Of a DNA stretch of 64,000 bases, positions 36,425 through 44,812 are shown one piece after another. The notes beneath the pieces are model-generated. The model was not told the origin of the DNA. It saw only the letters and a program-made list of their open reading frames with translations, and did not search any database. The stretch covers positions 1-64,000 of the forward strand of contig NZ_SBHN01000007.1 in assembly GCF_006980715.1 (NCBI RefSeq). The letters are read 5' to 3'. Position 1 is the stretch's first letter. Each line of letters starts with the position of its first letter. Position numbers and translations under genes: made by a program. Origin of the DNA: Telmatospirillum sp. J64-1 (GTDB lineage: Bacteria; Pseudomonadota; Alphaproteobacteria; Rhodospirillales; Magnetospirillaceae).

Positions 36425-37350
36425 TCGACCGTCTCCCGACGCATGAAGGGGGTGAACCACATGGGGTCCGTGCGATATTCGACTCGTCCATCCGCATGAA
36501 GGCGGGCGCAGGCCCGGCGCGAGGACAGACAGAAGGCGTGAACGCTCATGGGCATGCCGCCGGTGTGGCAATAGGCGGCCTCGATATGGCAGTCGATGAC
36601 CATCGACTTGCCGACAAACCCCATGGCGCCCATGCCGATGGAATTGCCCAATTCCTTCAGTTCCAGTTCCAGGGCGGCGATCTTCGGATCCGGGTTGCGG
36701 TCACCGACGATGCGCAGGCAGGCGGCCTGCTTGCCCAGGACCATGGTGGTGTCCTTCGACCCGCCCAGGCCGACCCCGATGATGGCGGGCTGGCAGGCCA
36801 GGCCGCGCTTGCCGAAGGCGATCAGCGAGTCGAGATAGAAGCGCTTGATGCCCTCGATGCCGTCGCCGGGGAACAGCATGCGGTAATCGGTGCCGAACAG
36901 CCCGCCCTTGTGCACCGTGATCAAATCGACCCAATCGCCTTCGGGCTCGAAGGCATATTCGATCTCGGGCGCGCGCAGGCCGACATTGTTGTTGTGGTCG
37001 GTGCGCCACAGCGGATGCACGCGGTTGGGACGCAGCGGCACATCGGTGGTGGCCCGGGCGGTGGCTAGGCGCAGGGCCCTTTCCAGCGCCACCGGCCCGC
37101 CTTCGATGCTGGCCGTGTTGCCCATCTTCACATACCAGCGCGGCACGCCGGTATCGGCGCACATGGCGCGGCGGTCCTGCTTGGCGGCCTCGTAATTCTC
37201 GAGCATGGCCTGAAGGACGAAGGAAGACAGGTCGCCTTCTTCCGCATTGGCCGCTTCCTGAAGACCGGTCAGATAGTCGTCGGGAATATCGATGGCGGCC
37301 TTCGCCATCAGGACCTCTGCGGTCTGCTGAATTTTCTCTATGGAAATCAT
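36385..37350 (-). CDS. Class I fumarase/tartrate dehydratase-type hydratase, alpha subunit (4Fe-4S)
   Basis: A 321-residue iron-sulfur hydratase alpha subunit. One cluster cysteine lies in [16 protein letters not shown]; further candidates are in [12 protein letters not shown] and [14 protein letters not shown]. The region [20 protein letters not shown] followed by [20 protein letters not shown] is characteristic of a branch annotated variously as fumarate hydratase or L-tartrate dehydratase. GGAGG precedes the ATG by about ten bases, and the start overlaps the flavoprotein stop by four bases. The neighbouring succinate-dehydrogenase-like genes favour a fumarate-type substrate. Confidence 0.87.
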   Translation of the reverse strand: MISIEKIQQTAEVLMAKAAIDIPDDYLTGLQEAANAEEGDLSSFVLQAMLENYEAAKQDRRAMCADTGVPRWYVKMGNTASIEGGPVALERALRLATARATTDVPLRPNRVHPLWRTDHNNNVGLRAPEIEYAFEPEGDWVDLITVHKGGLFGTDYRMLFPGDGIEGIKRFYLDSLIAFGKRGLACQPAIIGVGLGGSKDTTMVLGKQAACLRIVGDRNPDPKIAALELELKELGNSIGMGAMGFVGKSMVIDCHIEAAYCHTGGMPMSVHAFCLSSRRACARLHADGRVEYRTDPMWFTPFMRRETVEWQPEAEKLEELV

Positions 37351-39113
37351 CTCGGATTCACCTCCACTGCGGACAGCGCGTTGGGCGTCTTCACAGTCTC
37401 ATCATCGAGGAGCGACTGGCCGGGTTTGACGATGGTGAACGCGACGGGTTCTTCCTTGACCGTCAGGACGCCGTCCTTCTGACGCGCCACCGTGAAGGTG
37501 GAGGTCTCCATGGCGCCCGGATCGGGGAAGTCCTCGCGGTAATGGGCGCCGCGGGAATTGCGCCGGGCCAGTGCGGCCTGGGCGATCACGCGGCTGATCT
37601 CGATCAGGCTCTGCAGGTTCAGCCAGTCGTGCCAGGTCAGGTTGAAGGCCTTGTTGCCCGCAGGCACGCCGACGGTCATCAATTCCTGCTCGACCTCGTC
37701 GATGCGACGCAGGCCGCGCGTCAGCGTCTCTTCGGTGCGCATGACGCCGACATCTTCCCACATCACGTCCATCAGCTTCTCACGCAGGACGTTGACGTCA
37801 CCGGGCTTGATCGAGAAGGGCTTCAGCGCCCGCTCGATCTCGAAGCCGATGACGCCCTTATCGGGATCGTGGAAACGGCCTTCGGACTTGACGAAAGCGG
37901 CCATCTCGTCACCGGCGATGCCGCCATAGACGGTGGAATTGGCAACGCCGTTGCCGCCCAGGCGATTGGCGCCATGCACGCCGCCGGCATCCTCGCCCGC
38001 CGCGAACAGGCCGGGCAGCGCAGTACGGGCCTCGGTGTCGATAACCACGCCGCCCATGAAGTAGTGAGCCGTCGGCACCACCTCGACCAGGCCGCCGGCC
38101 AGATCGAAGCCGCAATCGGCGCAGCGCCGCACCATGCCGTTGAAGCGCTTGCGCACATCGGCCGGGCCAAGATGGCTCATCTTGATATAGACGCCGCCAT
38201 TGGGGGTGGTGTTGCCCTTGCGCATCTCGGCATAGATGCCGCGGCTGACGATGTCGCGGGTCGCACGCTCGCCGCGTTCGTCGTAATTGAACATGAAGCG
38301 CTCGCCGTCGCCGCCCAGCAGGTGGCCGCCCGCGCCGCGCAACCCCTCTTCCAGCACCGTGCCGGTCATGCGGGTATCGGCGCCGGCCAGCAGGCCGGTG
38401 GGATGGAACTGCACCATCTCCATGTCGCGCAGCGGCAGGCCGGTACGCAGGGCCATGGCCAGACCGTCCATGCTCTTGTCGCCGGACGGCGTGTGATAGC
38501 GGTACATGGTCGGGCCGCCGCCGGTCGCCATCAACACCGCCTTGGCCTGGACGAAGCGGAAATTGCCGGTGCGCATGTCGATCATCAGCACCCCGGCCAG
38601 GGCATCGCCCGTCGCATTCGGGATCAGGCCGATGGCGCGATGATCTTCCAGCTTGTTCACGTCCCGCGACAGAACCTGTTCCATCAGGCGGTTGATGATC
38701 TCGATGCCGGTCAGATCGCCCTTGTGGACGGTGCGGTCGAAGGTCTGGCCCGCGAAGGCCTTGCCGTGGATCGAGCCGTCGGGGTTGCGGTCGAAGAAGC
38801 AGCCGACCTCGTTTTCCAGCTCGCGGACACGTTCCACCGCCGTCTTGCACAGCTTCCAGGCCAGATCCTGGTTGGGCAGCCACTTACCGCCTTCGATGGT
38901 ATCCATGAAGTGGCGCTCGACCGAGTCGCCCTTGCCCAGGGCCACGTTGTAGCCGCCTTGCACCATGCGGGTGCAGCCGCATTTGCCCAGCAGGCCCTTG
39001 ACCGCGATGGTCACATCCAGTTCCGGGGCGGCCTTCTTGGCATGGAGCGCGGCGAACAGGCCGGCGCCGCCGCTGCCCAGGATCAGGATGTCCGTTTTCA
39101 GGTGTTCAATCAT
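37347..39113 (-). CDS. Succinate dehydrogenase/fumarate reductase-like flavoprotein, atypical FAD site
   Basis: A 588-residue FAD protein of the SdhA/FrdA family. The dinucleotide fold is ILILGSGGAGLFAALHAKKA; the active-site arginine and His lie in VQFHPTGLLAGADTRMTGTV and ATRDIVSRGIYAEM; GLFAAGEDAGGVHGANRLGG is the second FAD motif. The histidine that binds FAD covalently in SdhA/FrdA (SHTVxAQGG) is a cysteine here (GCTRMVQGG), so FAD is probably non-covalent. That is expected to lower its potential and disfavour succinate oxidation. The start is ATG 39113, two bases after the stop of the preceding gene. Confidence 0.9.
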   Translation of the reverse strand: MIEHLKTDILILGSGGAGLFAALHAKKAAPELDVTIAVKGLLGKCGCTRMVQGGYNVALGKGDSVERHFMDTIEGGKWLPNQDLAWKLCKTAVERVRELENEVGCFFDRNPDGSIHGKAFAGQTFDRTVHKGDLTGIEIINRLMEQVLSRDVNKLEDHRAIGLIPNATGDALAGVLMIDMRTGNFRFVQAKAVLMATGGGPTMYRYHTPSGDKSMDGLAMALRTGLPLRDMEMVQFHPTGLLAGADTRMTGTVLEEGLRGAGGHLLGGDGERFMFNYDERGERATRDIVSRGIYAEMRKGNTTPNGGVYIKMSHLGPADVRKRFNGMVRRCADCGFDLAGGLVEVVPTAHYFMGGVVIDTEARTALPGLFAAGEDAGGVHGANRLGGNGVANSTVYGGIAGDEMAAFVKSEGRFHDPDKGVIGFEIERALKPFSIKPGDVNVLREKLMDVMWEDVGVMRTEETLTRGLRRIDEVEQELMTVGVPAGNKAFNLTWHDWLNLQSLIEISRVIAQAALARRNSRGAHYREDFPDPGAMETSTFTVARQKDGVLTVKEEPVAFTIVKPGQSLLDDETVKTPNALSAVEVNPR

Positions 39114-39115
39114 GA

Positions 39116-39457
39116 TCACACCACATTCAAGAGGAAGCCGCCGGCGACGACGAAGGCCAGTCCGGCCGAAGCGGCCGCGAGGCTTTTCTGCCAGTCACGC
39201 CAATCGAAATTTTCCAGGACCAGCAGGCGCAGGCCGCCGAACAGATGCACCGCCAGCAGGAAGACGAGGCCGAATTCGGCTGCCTTGCTCACCGGGTTGT
39301 TGCTCCACTGCAGGAAGCTGTCCAACTGGTCCACATTGGTCAGCGCCATGCCCAGGACGTAGAAATGCATGGGCAGGAAGATCACCAGGGCCAAACCCGA
39401 CAGGCGATGGACGATGAAGGCGAACCACAAAGGGTGATTGCGATGCGGGCGGATCAT
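39116..39457 (-). CDS. Membrane anchor subunit of the Sdh/Frd-like complex (cytochrome b type)
   Basis: A 113-residue protein with three predicted membrane helices, of the SdhC/FrdC kind. Potential heme-ligand histidines lie in FIVHRLSGLALVIFLPMHFY and FLLAVHLFGGLRLLVLENFD. It would anchor the flavoprotein and iron-sulfur subunits and pass electrons to or from quinone. It overlaps the other anchor gene by four bases. Confidence 0.85.
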   Translation of the reverse strand: MIRPHRNHPLWFAFIVHRLSGLALVIFLPMHFYVLGMALTNVDQLDSFLQWSNNPVSKAAEFGLVFLLAVHLFGGLRLLVLENFDWRDWQKSLAAASAGLAFVVAGGFLLNVV

Positions 39458-39786
39458 GGCATGGTCACCGCGACGACGGCGCGGGCTCCCATCACGAAGA
39501 GAAGCAGGAAGATCCCATAGGTCAGCAGATCGGCGGTGCCTTTGCGCAGGCTCACCATTTCCGTGACGATGACGCGGATGCCGGCAGCGCCGTGGACCGA
39601 GACGGCGGTCACGAACAGGCCGTAGAAGCAGGCCCAGAAGATGCTGCCCCGGGTACGGCCCAGGATTTCCTCGGCGCTCAGGCCGCCTTGGACGGCATAG
39701 ATGATCATGCCCAGATGCATGAAGACCAGCGGGACCATGATCATGGCGCTGATGCGTTGCGCCATGTAGATGCGCAGGGCGGTCAT
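39454..39786 (-). CDS. Second membrane anchor subunit of the Sdh/Frd-like complex
   Basis: A 110-residue protein with three membrane helices (AQRISAMIMVPLVFMHLGMI, FWACFYGLFVTAVSVHGAAG, DLLTYGIFLLLFVMGARAVV). Histidines in FMHLGM and SVHGAAGIRV are candidate heme ligands. The ATG at 39786 follows the iron-sulfur gene stop by two bases. The longer frame to 40071 is a shadow. Confidence 0.83.
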   Translation of the reverse strand: MTALRIYMAQRISAMIMVPLVFMHLGMIIYAVQGGLSAEEILGRTRGSIFWACFYGLFVTAVSVHGAAGIRVIVTEMVSLRKGTADLLTYGIFLLLFVMGARAVVAVTMP

Positions 39787-39788
39787 GT

Positions 39789-40547
39789 TCACACCTCCCC
39801 TTTCAGGGCCGCCACCATGACGCGGCGCTTGACCCCGGCGATGGACCGGGTGGGGTTCAGCAGGTTGGGGCAATAGGTGGCGCAGCTCTGATGGCTGTGG
39901 CAGTTGGAACATCCCGCATCCGAGGCCAACACCTTCAGGCGTTCCGCCTGGGCCCCGTCGCGCGGGTCGTTGACCAGGGTCCAGCTGCGGTTGATGGCCG
40001 CCGGACCGAGATAGTCGGGTTTCCACGCCACCACGTCGCAGGCGGAATAGCAGACGCCGCAATTGATGCATTCCACGGCGGCATCGGCGGCCCGGCGTTC
40101 CTTGCTGTCGGGCTTGATCGCCTCGATCTCGTCATGCCGCGTCTTGGTCGGGACGAAGGCGCCCTTGGCCTCGACCCATTTGTCGAAGAACGGCGTCATG
40201 TCGACCGCCAGGTCCTTCACCTTGGTCATGTTGCGCAACGGCTCGATGGTCAGCTTGCCGTTGGAAATGACTTGGCTGGCATGGGTGCGGCAGGTCCAGC
40301 GCGGCTTGCCGTTCACCGTCATGCCGCAGGACCCGCACATGCCGACGCGGCAGGCGAAGCGATAGGTCAGTTCGGGATCGAGATTGCGCTGGATATAGGT
40401 GACGATATCGAGAACGGTCTGGCTCTGCCTCGAAGGCACATGATAGGTCCTGAAACCACCAGCTTCGGCATCGCCGCGCCAGACGGAGACTTCGATCATG
40501 ACTTCAGGCTGGTCCGTCTCTTCAGGCTTATTATTCGCTCCGACCAT
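39789..40547 (-). CDS. Iron-sulfur subunit of the Sdh/Frd-like complex
   Basis: A 252-residue SdhB/FrdB-type protein. The N-terminal ferredoxin domain has FACRVGMCGSCGMTVNGKPR and a fourth Cys in WTCRTH for a 2Fe-2S cluster. The C-terminal domain has CINCGVCYSACD and CSNCHSHQSCATYCPNLLNP for 4Fe-4S and 3Fe-4S-type clusters. It is the first gene of the operon, giving the order iron-sulfur, anchor, anchor, flavoprotein, hydratase alpha, hydratase beta, mmsA. Upstream is a 200-nt AT-rich gap holding the presumed promoter and the terminator of the yeiH gene. Confidence 0.9.
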   Translation of the reverse strand: MVGANNKPEETDQPEVMIEVSVWRGDAEAGGFRTYHVPSRQSQTVLDIVTYIQRNLDPELTYRFACRVGMCGSCGMTVNGKPRWTCRTHASQVISNGKLTIEPLRNMTKVKDLAVDMTPFFDKWVEAKGAFVPTKTRHDEIEAIKPDSKERRAADAAVECINCGVCYSACDVVAWKPDYLGPAAINRSWTLVNDPRDGAQAERLKVLASDAGCSNCHSHQSCATYCPNLLNPTRSIAGVKRRVMVAALKGEV

Positions 40548-40677
40548 TCGCCCCGTCCTCCCTTATTCTTTACGAGCGCTTTCGATCTCTCCCTTCATTC
40601 TTAGTGAAAATATTTGCTGATTAAAAACGAATAAACCTGCTCGTATACTTCAGCTTTCCTGAAGATAACGTGTCGGC

Positions 40678-40715
40678 AAAAAAATGGCTCCGGTCCGTTG
40701 TGGGACCGGAGCCAT
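40678..40715 (-). terminator. Strong rho-independent terminator after the YeiH-type gene
   Basis: Minus-strand stem ATGGCTCCGGTCC / GGACCGGAGCCAT, six-base loop, then seven U. It lies about 40 nt after the exporter stop at 40755 and isolates the Sdh-like operon. The rest of 40548-40677 is AT-rich with no gene. Confidence 0.96.
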
Positions 40716-40754
40716 CAAGTCAGGAAAACGTCAGAACAAGCCCAGAATGCATCC

Positions 40755-41783
40755 TCAGAAGGGCAGGAAATACAACAGGACCAGGACCAAGACCGCGATC
40801 CAGATGGTCTCCAGCACCACCAGGGCGATGGCGCGGGGGCCGACGGTGATCAGTTCCTTCAGCGAGGTCTTGACGCCCAGGGCGGCGATGGCGCCGACCA
40901 GGGCCCAGCCGGAGATGTCGACGGCGGCCGTACGCACGAGGTCGGGCAACAGCCCTGCGCTGTTCAGGATGACCAGAAGCACGAAGCAGATCAGGAACAG
41001 CGGGAAGCGCGGTGCCTTGCCGCCGTCGCCGGGCTTGCGGAACAGGATGAAGGTCATCACCGCCACCACGGGCACCAGCAGGCCGACGCGCAGCAGCTTG
41101 GTCACGGTGGCGGCATCGCCGGCTTCGGTCGAGATGCTGTAGCCCGCCCCGACCACCTGGGCCACGTCATGGATGGTGGCGCCGATGAAGACCCCGGCCT
41201 CGTGATCGTCCATGCCCAGGGCACGCGCGATGATGGGATAGAGCACCATCGCCACCGTGCTGAGCGTGGTCACCGCCAGCACGGTAAAGATGACGTCGCG
41301 TTCGGTGATGCCCCCCTTGCCGCGCGGCATCACCGAGGAAATCGCCAGCGCCGCCGAGGCGCCGCAGATGCCCACCGAGCCGCCGGTCAGCAGGCCGAAA
41401 TTCTTCGAGAAGCCGAACAGCCGGGCGGCGATGCTGCCGAACAGGATCGTCAGCACCACGCCAGCGATGGCGACCAGGACCGGCGACAGCCCCAACGAGG
41501 CCACCTGATCGACGGTGATCCTGGCCCCCAGCAGCGCCACGCCGATCCGCAGCACCGTGCGCGAGGTGAAGGCCACGCCCGGCGCCAGGATGCCGTCCGG
41601 CTTGATGAAGTTGAAGGCCATCCCCAGGAACAGGGCGAACAGCATGACCGGGGCGCCGTAATGCTCGCTCAGGAACATCGCCGCCATGGCGACGGTGGCG
41701 CAAAGCGTCCAGCCCGGCATCAATTCGCGGATTCGCTCGACCATGCCCTGACGCCATCCGGCATCGGTGATCATCATTTTCAT
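40755..41783 (-). CDS. YeiH-family putative sulfate exporter
   Basis: A 342-residue membrane protein with about ten helices, of the PF03601 family. MLFALFLGMAFNFIKPDGIL, FTSRTVLRIGVALLGARITV and GGSVGICGASAALAISSVMP are conserved. The family is named for a proposed sulfate export role in sulfonate degraders, but the substrate is unproven. It follows the gabD-like gene by 35 nt and ends at a strong terminator. Confidence 0.88.
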   Translation of the reverse strand: MKMMITDAGWRQGMVERIRELMPGWTLCATVAMAAMFLSEHYGAPVMLFALFLGMAFNFIKPDGILAPGVAFTSRTVLRIGVALLGARITVDQVASLGLSPVLVAIAGVVLTILFGSIAARLFGFSKNFGLLTGGSVGICGASAALAISSVMPRGKGGITERDVIFTVLAVTTLSTVAMVLYPIIARALGMDDHEAGVFIGATIHDVAQVVGAGYSISTEAGDAATVTKLLRVGLLVPVVAVMTFILFRKPGDGGKAPRFPLFLICFVLLVILNSAGLLPDLVRTAAVDISGWALVGAIAALGVKTSLKELITVGPRAIALVVLETIWIAVLVLVLLYFLPF

Positions 41784-41818
41784 CTCGCGCCCTTTCTGGA
41801 TGAAAAACCCATGCCGGG

Positions 41819-43273
41819 TCAGAGACCGCCCATGTTGACGTATTTGATTTCCACATATTCATCGATGCCGTGCCGTGAGCCCTCGCGGCCGACACCCGAT
41901 TCCTTGAAGCCGCCGAAGGGCGCCTCGACGACCGAGATGGCGACTTCATTCAGGCCGACCATGCCGTATTCCAGGGCGCCCGAAACCCGCCAGGCCCGCG
42001 CCAGATCCTGGGTGTAGAAGTAGGAGGCGAGGCCGAAGGGGGTGTCGTTGGCCAGCTCGATCACCTCTTCCTCGGTCGAGAAGCGGATGATGGGGGCGAC
42101 GGGGCCGAAGATTTCCTCGCTCGCCACCGACATCGAGGGGGTCACATCGGTCAGCAAGGTCGGTTCATAGAAGCTATCGCCCTGGGGATGCCGCTTCCCG
42201 CCTTTCGCCACCGATGCACCGGCCGTGACGGCATCCTGGACCAGCTTGTCCACATCGGCGACGGCGCGGGGATCGATCATCGGCCCCATGGTCACGCCTT
42301 CTTCCAAGCCGTTACCGATACGCAGGGCCTCGATTGCCCGCACCAGCTTCTCGACCACCGCGTCATAGATGCCGTCCTGGACGAAGATGCGGTTCGAGCA
42401 GATGCAGGTCTGTCCGGCATTGCGGAACTTCGACTGCATGATGCCGGTCACGGCGCGATCCAGGTCGGCATCCTCGAAGACGATCAGCGGCGCATTGCCG
42501 CCGAGTTCCATCGAGACACGCTTGACGGTATCGGCGGCCTGGCGCATCAGCAGCTTGCCGATAGGGGTCGAGCCGGTGAAGGTGACCTTGCGCACGACGG
42601 GGCTGTCCATCAGCGTGCCGCCGACCACCCGCGCCGGGCCGGTGACGACATTGAAGACGCCCGCCGGAATGCCCGCCTTCTCGGCCAGAACGGCCAGGGC
42701 CAGGGCGGAGAACGGCGTGGCTTCCGCCGGCTTGATGATGATCGAGCAGCCCGCCGCGACGGCCGGGGCGGCCTTGCGGGCGATCATGGAAAGCGGGAAG
42801 TTCCAGGGCGTGATGGCGGCGCAGACCCCCACCGGCTCCTTGGTCACCAGGATGCGCTGGCCCTGGCGCGGCGCCGGGACGATATCGCCATAGACGCGGC
42901 GGGCTTCCTCGGCGAACCACAGGAAGAAGGAGGCGGTGGCATCCACCTCGGCCTCGGCTTCCGCCAGCGGCTTGCCCTGTTCGGTGGTCAGGATGCGGGC
43001 CAGGACGGCGCGGTGGTCGAGGATCAGGCCATGCCAGCGGCGCAACGCCTCGGCCCGCTGGCTGGCCGTCTTGTCCCGCCATAGCCTGAAACCGTCGCGG
43101 GCGGACTGGATGGCCCGTTCGACCTCGGCCGCGCCGAGGGCGGGAACGGTGCCGATGACCTCGCCATTGGCCGGATTGGTCACAGTGACGGTCTGGCCGT
43201 CATCGGCATCGATCCACGTGCCCCCGACATAGGCTTGGCGCCGGAAAAGTGCGCCGCAATCGTCATATGTCAT
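41819..43273 (-). CDS. gabD: NAD(P)-dependent succinate-semialdehyde dehydrogenase
   Basis: A 484-residue aldehyde dehydrogenase. VCAAITPWNFPLSMIARKAA, TFTGSTPIGKLLMRQAADTV, the catalytic Glu in SMELGGNAPLIVFEDAD and Cys in RNAGQTCICSNRIFVQDGIY, and PFGGFKESGVGREGSRHGID place it in the GabD/SSADH group. It would produce succinate, feeding the nearby Sdh-like operon or the TCA cycle. The start at 43273 follows GGGAGG by five bases, preferred over the ATG at 43297. Related glutarate or other semialdehyde specificity cannot be excluded. Confidence 0.9.
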   Translation of the reverse strand: MTYDDCGALFRRQAYVGGTWIDADDGQTVTVTNPANGEVIGTVPALGAAEVERAIQSARDGFRLWRDKTASQRAEALRRWHGLILDHRAVLARILTTEQGKPLAEAEAEVDATASFFLWFAEEARRVYGDIVPAPRQGQRILVTKEPVGVCAAITPWNFPLSMIARKAAPAVAAGCSIIIKPAEATPFSALALAVLAEKAGIPAGVFNVVTGPARVVGGTLMDSPVVRKVTFTGSTPIGKLLMRQAADTVKRVSMELGGNAPLIVFEDADLDRAVTGIMQSKFRNAGQTCICSNRIFVQDGIYDAVVEKLVRAIEALRIGNGLEEGVTMGPMIDPRAVADVDKLVQDAVTAGASVAKGGKRHPQGDSFYEPTLLTDVTPSMSVASEEIFGPVAPIIRFSTEEEVIELANDTPFGLASYFYTQDLARAWRVSGALEYGMVGLNEVAISVVEAPFGGFKESGVGREGSRHGIDEYVEIKYVNMGGL

Positions 43274-43316
43274 CCTGTCCTCCCAAAGTGCAGCCAAAGC
43301 GATCCACGCCGCTTCG

Positions 43317-43339
43317 GCGCTTGGCTTTTGCCCAAGCGC
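43317..43339. promoter_or_regulatory. Dyad upstream of gabD
   Basis: Inverted repeat GCGCTTGG / CCAAGCGC with a seven-base centre, 44-66 nt before the gabD start. Further AAGCG half-sites flank it. A TTGACG lies just upstream. Candidate operator; function inferred from position. Confidence 0.4.
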
Positions 43340-43429
43340 TTTGCCGTCAATCTTTAGGTTCAGGATTTATTACGTACAGAAAATTATTCTTAGCCTATCG
43401 CAAGCTTAACTTAAGAAGTCGCAACTCTC

Positions 43430-44701
43430 TCAGGTCTTCGGCAGGATAAGGATGGCGCGGAAGTCGTTGACATTGGTCAGGGTTGGGCCGGTGACGACGG
43501 AATCGCCCAAGGCCTCGAAGAAGCCGTGGCCGTCATTGGCATCCAGGCTGTCCTTCGGCTTGATGCCCTTGGCCCAGGCCCGCGCCAGGCTGTCAGGGGC
43601 GAGAACGGCCCCGGCGATTTCCTCCAGCCCGTCCACGCCGTCGGTATCCCCGGCAATGGCATGGATGGAGGGATGCCCGTTCAAGGCGATGCCCAGCGAA
43701 AGCAAGAATTCGACATTCCGCCCGCCGCGCCCCTTGCCGCGCACCGTCACCGTGGTCTCGCCGCCCGACAACAGCACGCAGGGCGTCTGGAAAGGATGGG
43801 CATGTTCGGCCACCTGCAGGGCGATACCGGCCATCACCTTGCCCACGTCACGGGCCTCGCCCTCGATGCTGTCGCCCAGGATATAGGCGGGGATACCGGC
43901 CTCGCGGGCCACGGCGGCGGCGGCGTCCAGGGCGAGGCGAGGCGCTGCGACGATATGGGTCTCGATCCCTGCAAGGCGCGGATCATCCGGCTTGACCGTC
44001 TCGCCCCGCCCGCTTTCCAGCACCGCGCGGACCGCAGGCGACACCTGCACGTCGTAACGACGCAGGATCGCCAGGGCATCCTCGCAGGTGGTCGGATCGG
44101 CCACGGTGGGGCCGGAGGCGATGTCGATGGGATTGTCCCCGGGCACGTCGGAAATCAGCAAGGTCACCACGCGGGCGGGGTGACAGGCCACCGCCAGCCG
44201 CCCGCCCTTGATCCCGGACAGGTGGCGGCGCACGCAATTCATCTCGGAAATGGTGGCGCCCGAGGCGAGCAAGGCACGGTTGACCGCCTGCTTGTCCTCC
44301 AGGCTCAAGCCCTCCAGCGGCAAAGGCAGCAGGGCCGAACCGCCGCCCGAGATCAGGCACAGCACCAGGTCCTCTTCCGTCAGGCTTTGGGCCAGTTCCA
44401 TCATCCGCTGGGCGGCGGCGTGACCGGCTTCGTCGGGTACCGGATGAGCGGCTTCGACGATCTCGATCCGGTTACAGGGAACGCCGTAGCCGTAGCGGGT
44501 GACCACCAGCCCCGACAACTCGCCTTGCCAGTGATCCTCGACCGCCTTGGCCATGGCGGCCGAGGCCTTTCCCGCCCCGATCACCACCAAGCGCTTCGGC
44601 GCCTTGGCAGGCAGATACGGCGGCACGCAAAGCGCGGGCTGCGCGGCGGCGACGGCGGCATCGAACATGCGGCGCAGCAGCGCCTTGTACTTGTCTTCCA
44701 T
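43430..44701 (-). CDS. Glycerate 2-kinase (MOFRL family)
   Basis: A 423-residue type II glycerate kinase. Segments RLVVIGAGKASAAMAKAVED, LVLCLISGGGSALLPLPLEG, MNCVRRHLSGIKGGRLAVAC, LISDVPGDNPIDIASGPTVA, LLSGGETTVTVRGKGRGGRN and AGDTDGVDGLEEIAGAVL cover the DUF4147 and MOFRL domains. It phosphorylates D-glycerate to 2-phosphoglycerate, the entry into glycolysis from tartronate, glyoxylate or serine routes. It is divergent from a D-2-hydroxyacid dehydrogenase gene that may make its substrate. The ATG at 44701 follows AGGAGG. Confidence 0.93.
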   Translation of the reverse strand: MEDKYKALLRRMFDAAVAAAQPALCVPPYLPAKAPKRLVVIGAGKASAAMAKAVEDHWQGELSGLVVTRYGYGVPCNRIEIVEAAHPVPDEAGHAAAQRMMELAQSLTEEDLVLCLISGGGSALLPLPLEGLSLEDKQAVNRALLASGATISEMNCVRRHLSGIKGGRLAVACHPARVVTLLISDVPGDNPIDIASGPTVADPTTCEDALAILRRYDVQVSPAVRAVLESGRGETVKPDDPRLAGIETHIVAAPRLALDAAAAVAREAGIPAYILGDSIEGEARDVGKVMAGIALQVAEHAHPFQTPCVLLSGGETTVTVRGKGRGGRNVEFLLSLGIALNGHPSIHAIAGDTDGVDGLEEIAGAVLAPDSLARAWAKGIKPKDSLDANDGHGFFEALGDSVVTGPTLTNVNDFRAILILPKT

Positions 44702-44812
44702 CAGGAGCCCCTCCTTGTTCTTGGCGGTAATCCTGACCGAAAATCCCGCCTTGCTCCAGAGGGTTGGCGGATGCATCCTTTTCGTCCCGTGCATCCCGGA
44801 GAGTCCTTCCGC

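Noticed and set aside
43526-44812. N-terminal extension of the hydroxyacid dehydrogenase frame
   Set aside because: It runs antisense through the glycerate kinase gene. Homology to dehydrogenases begins only after the ATG at 44813.
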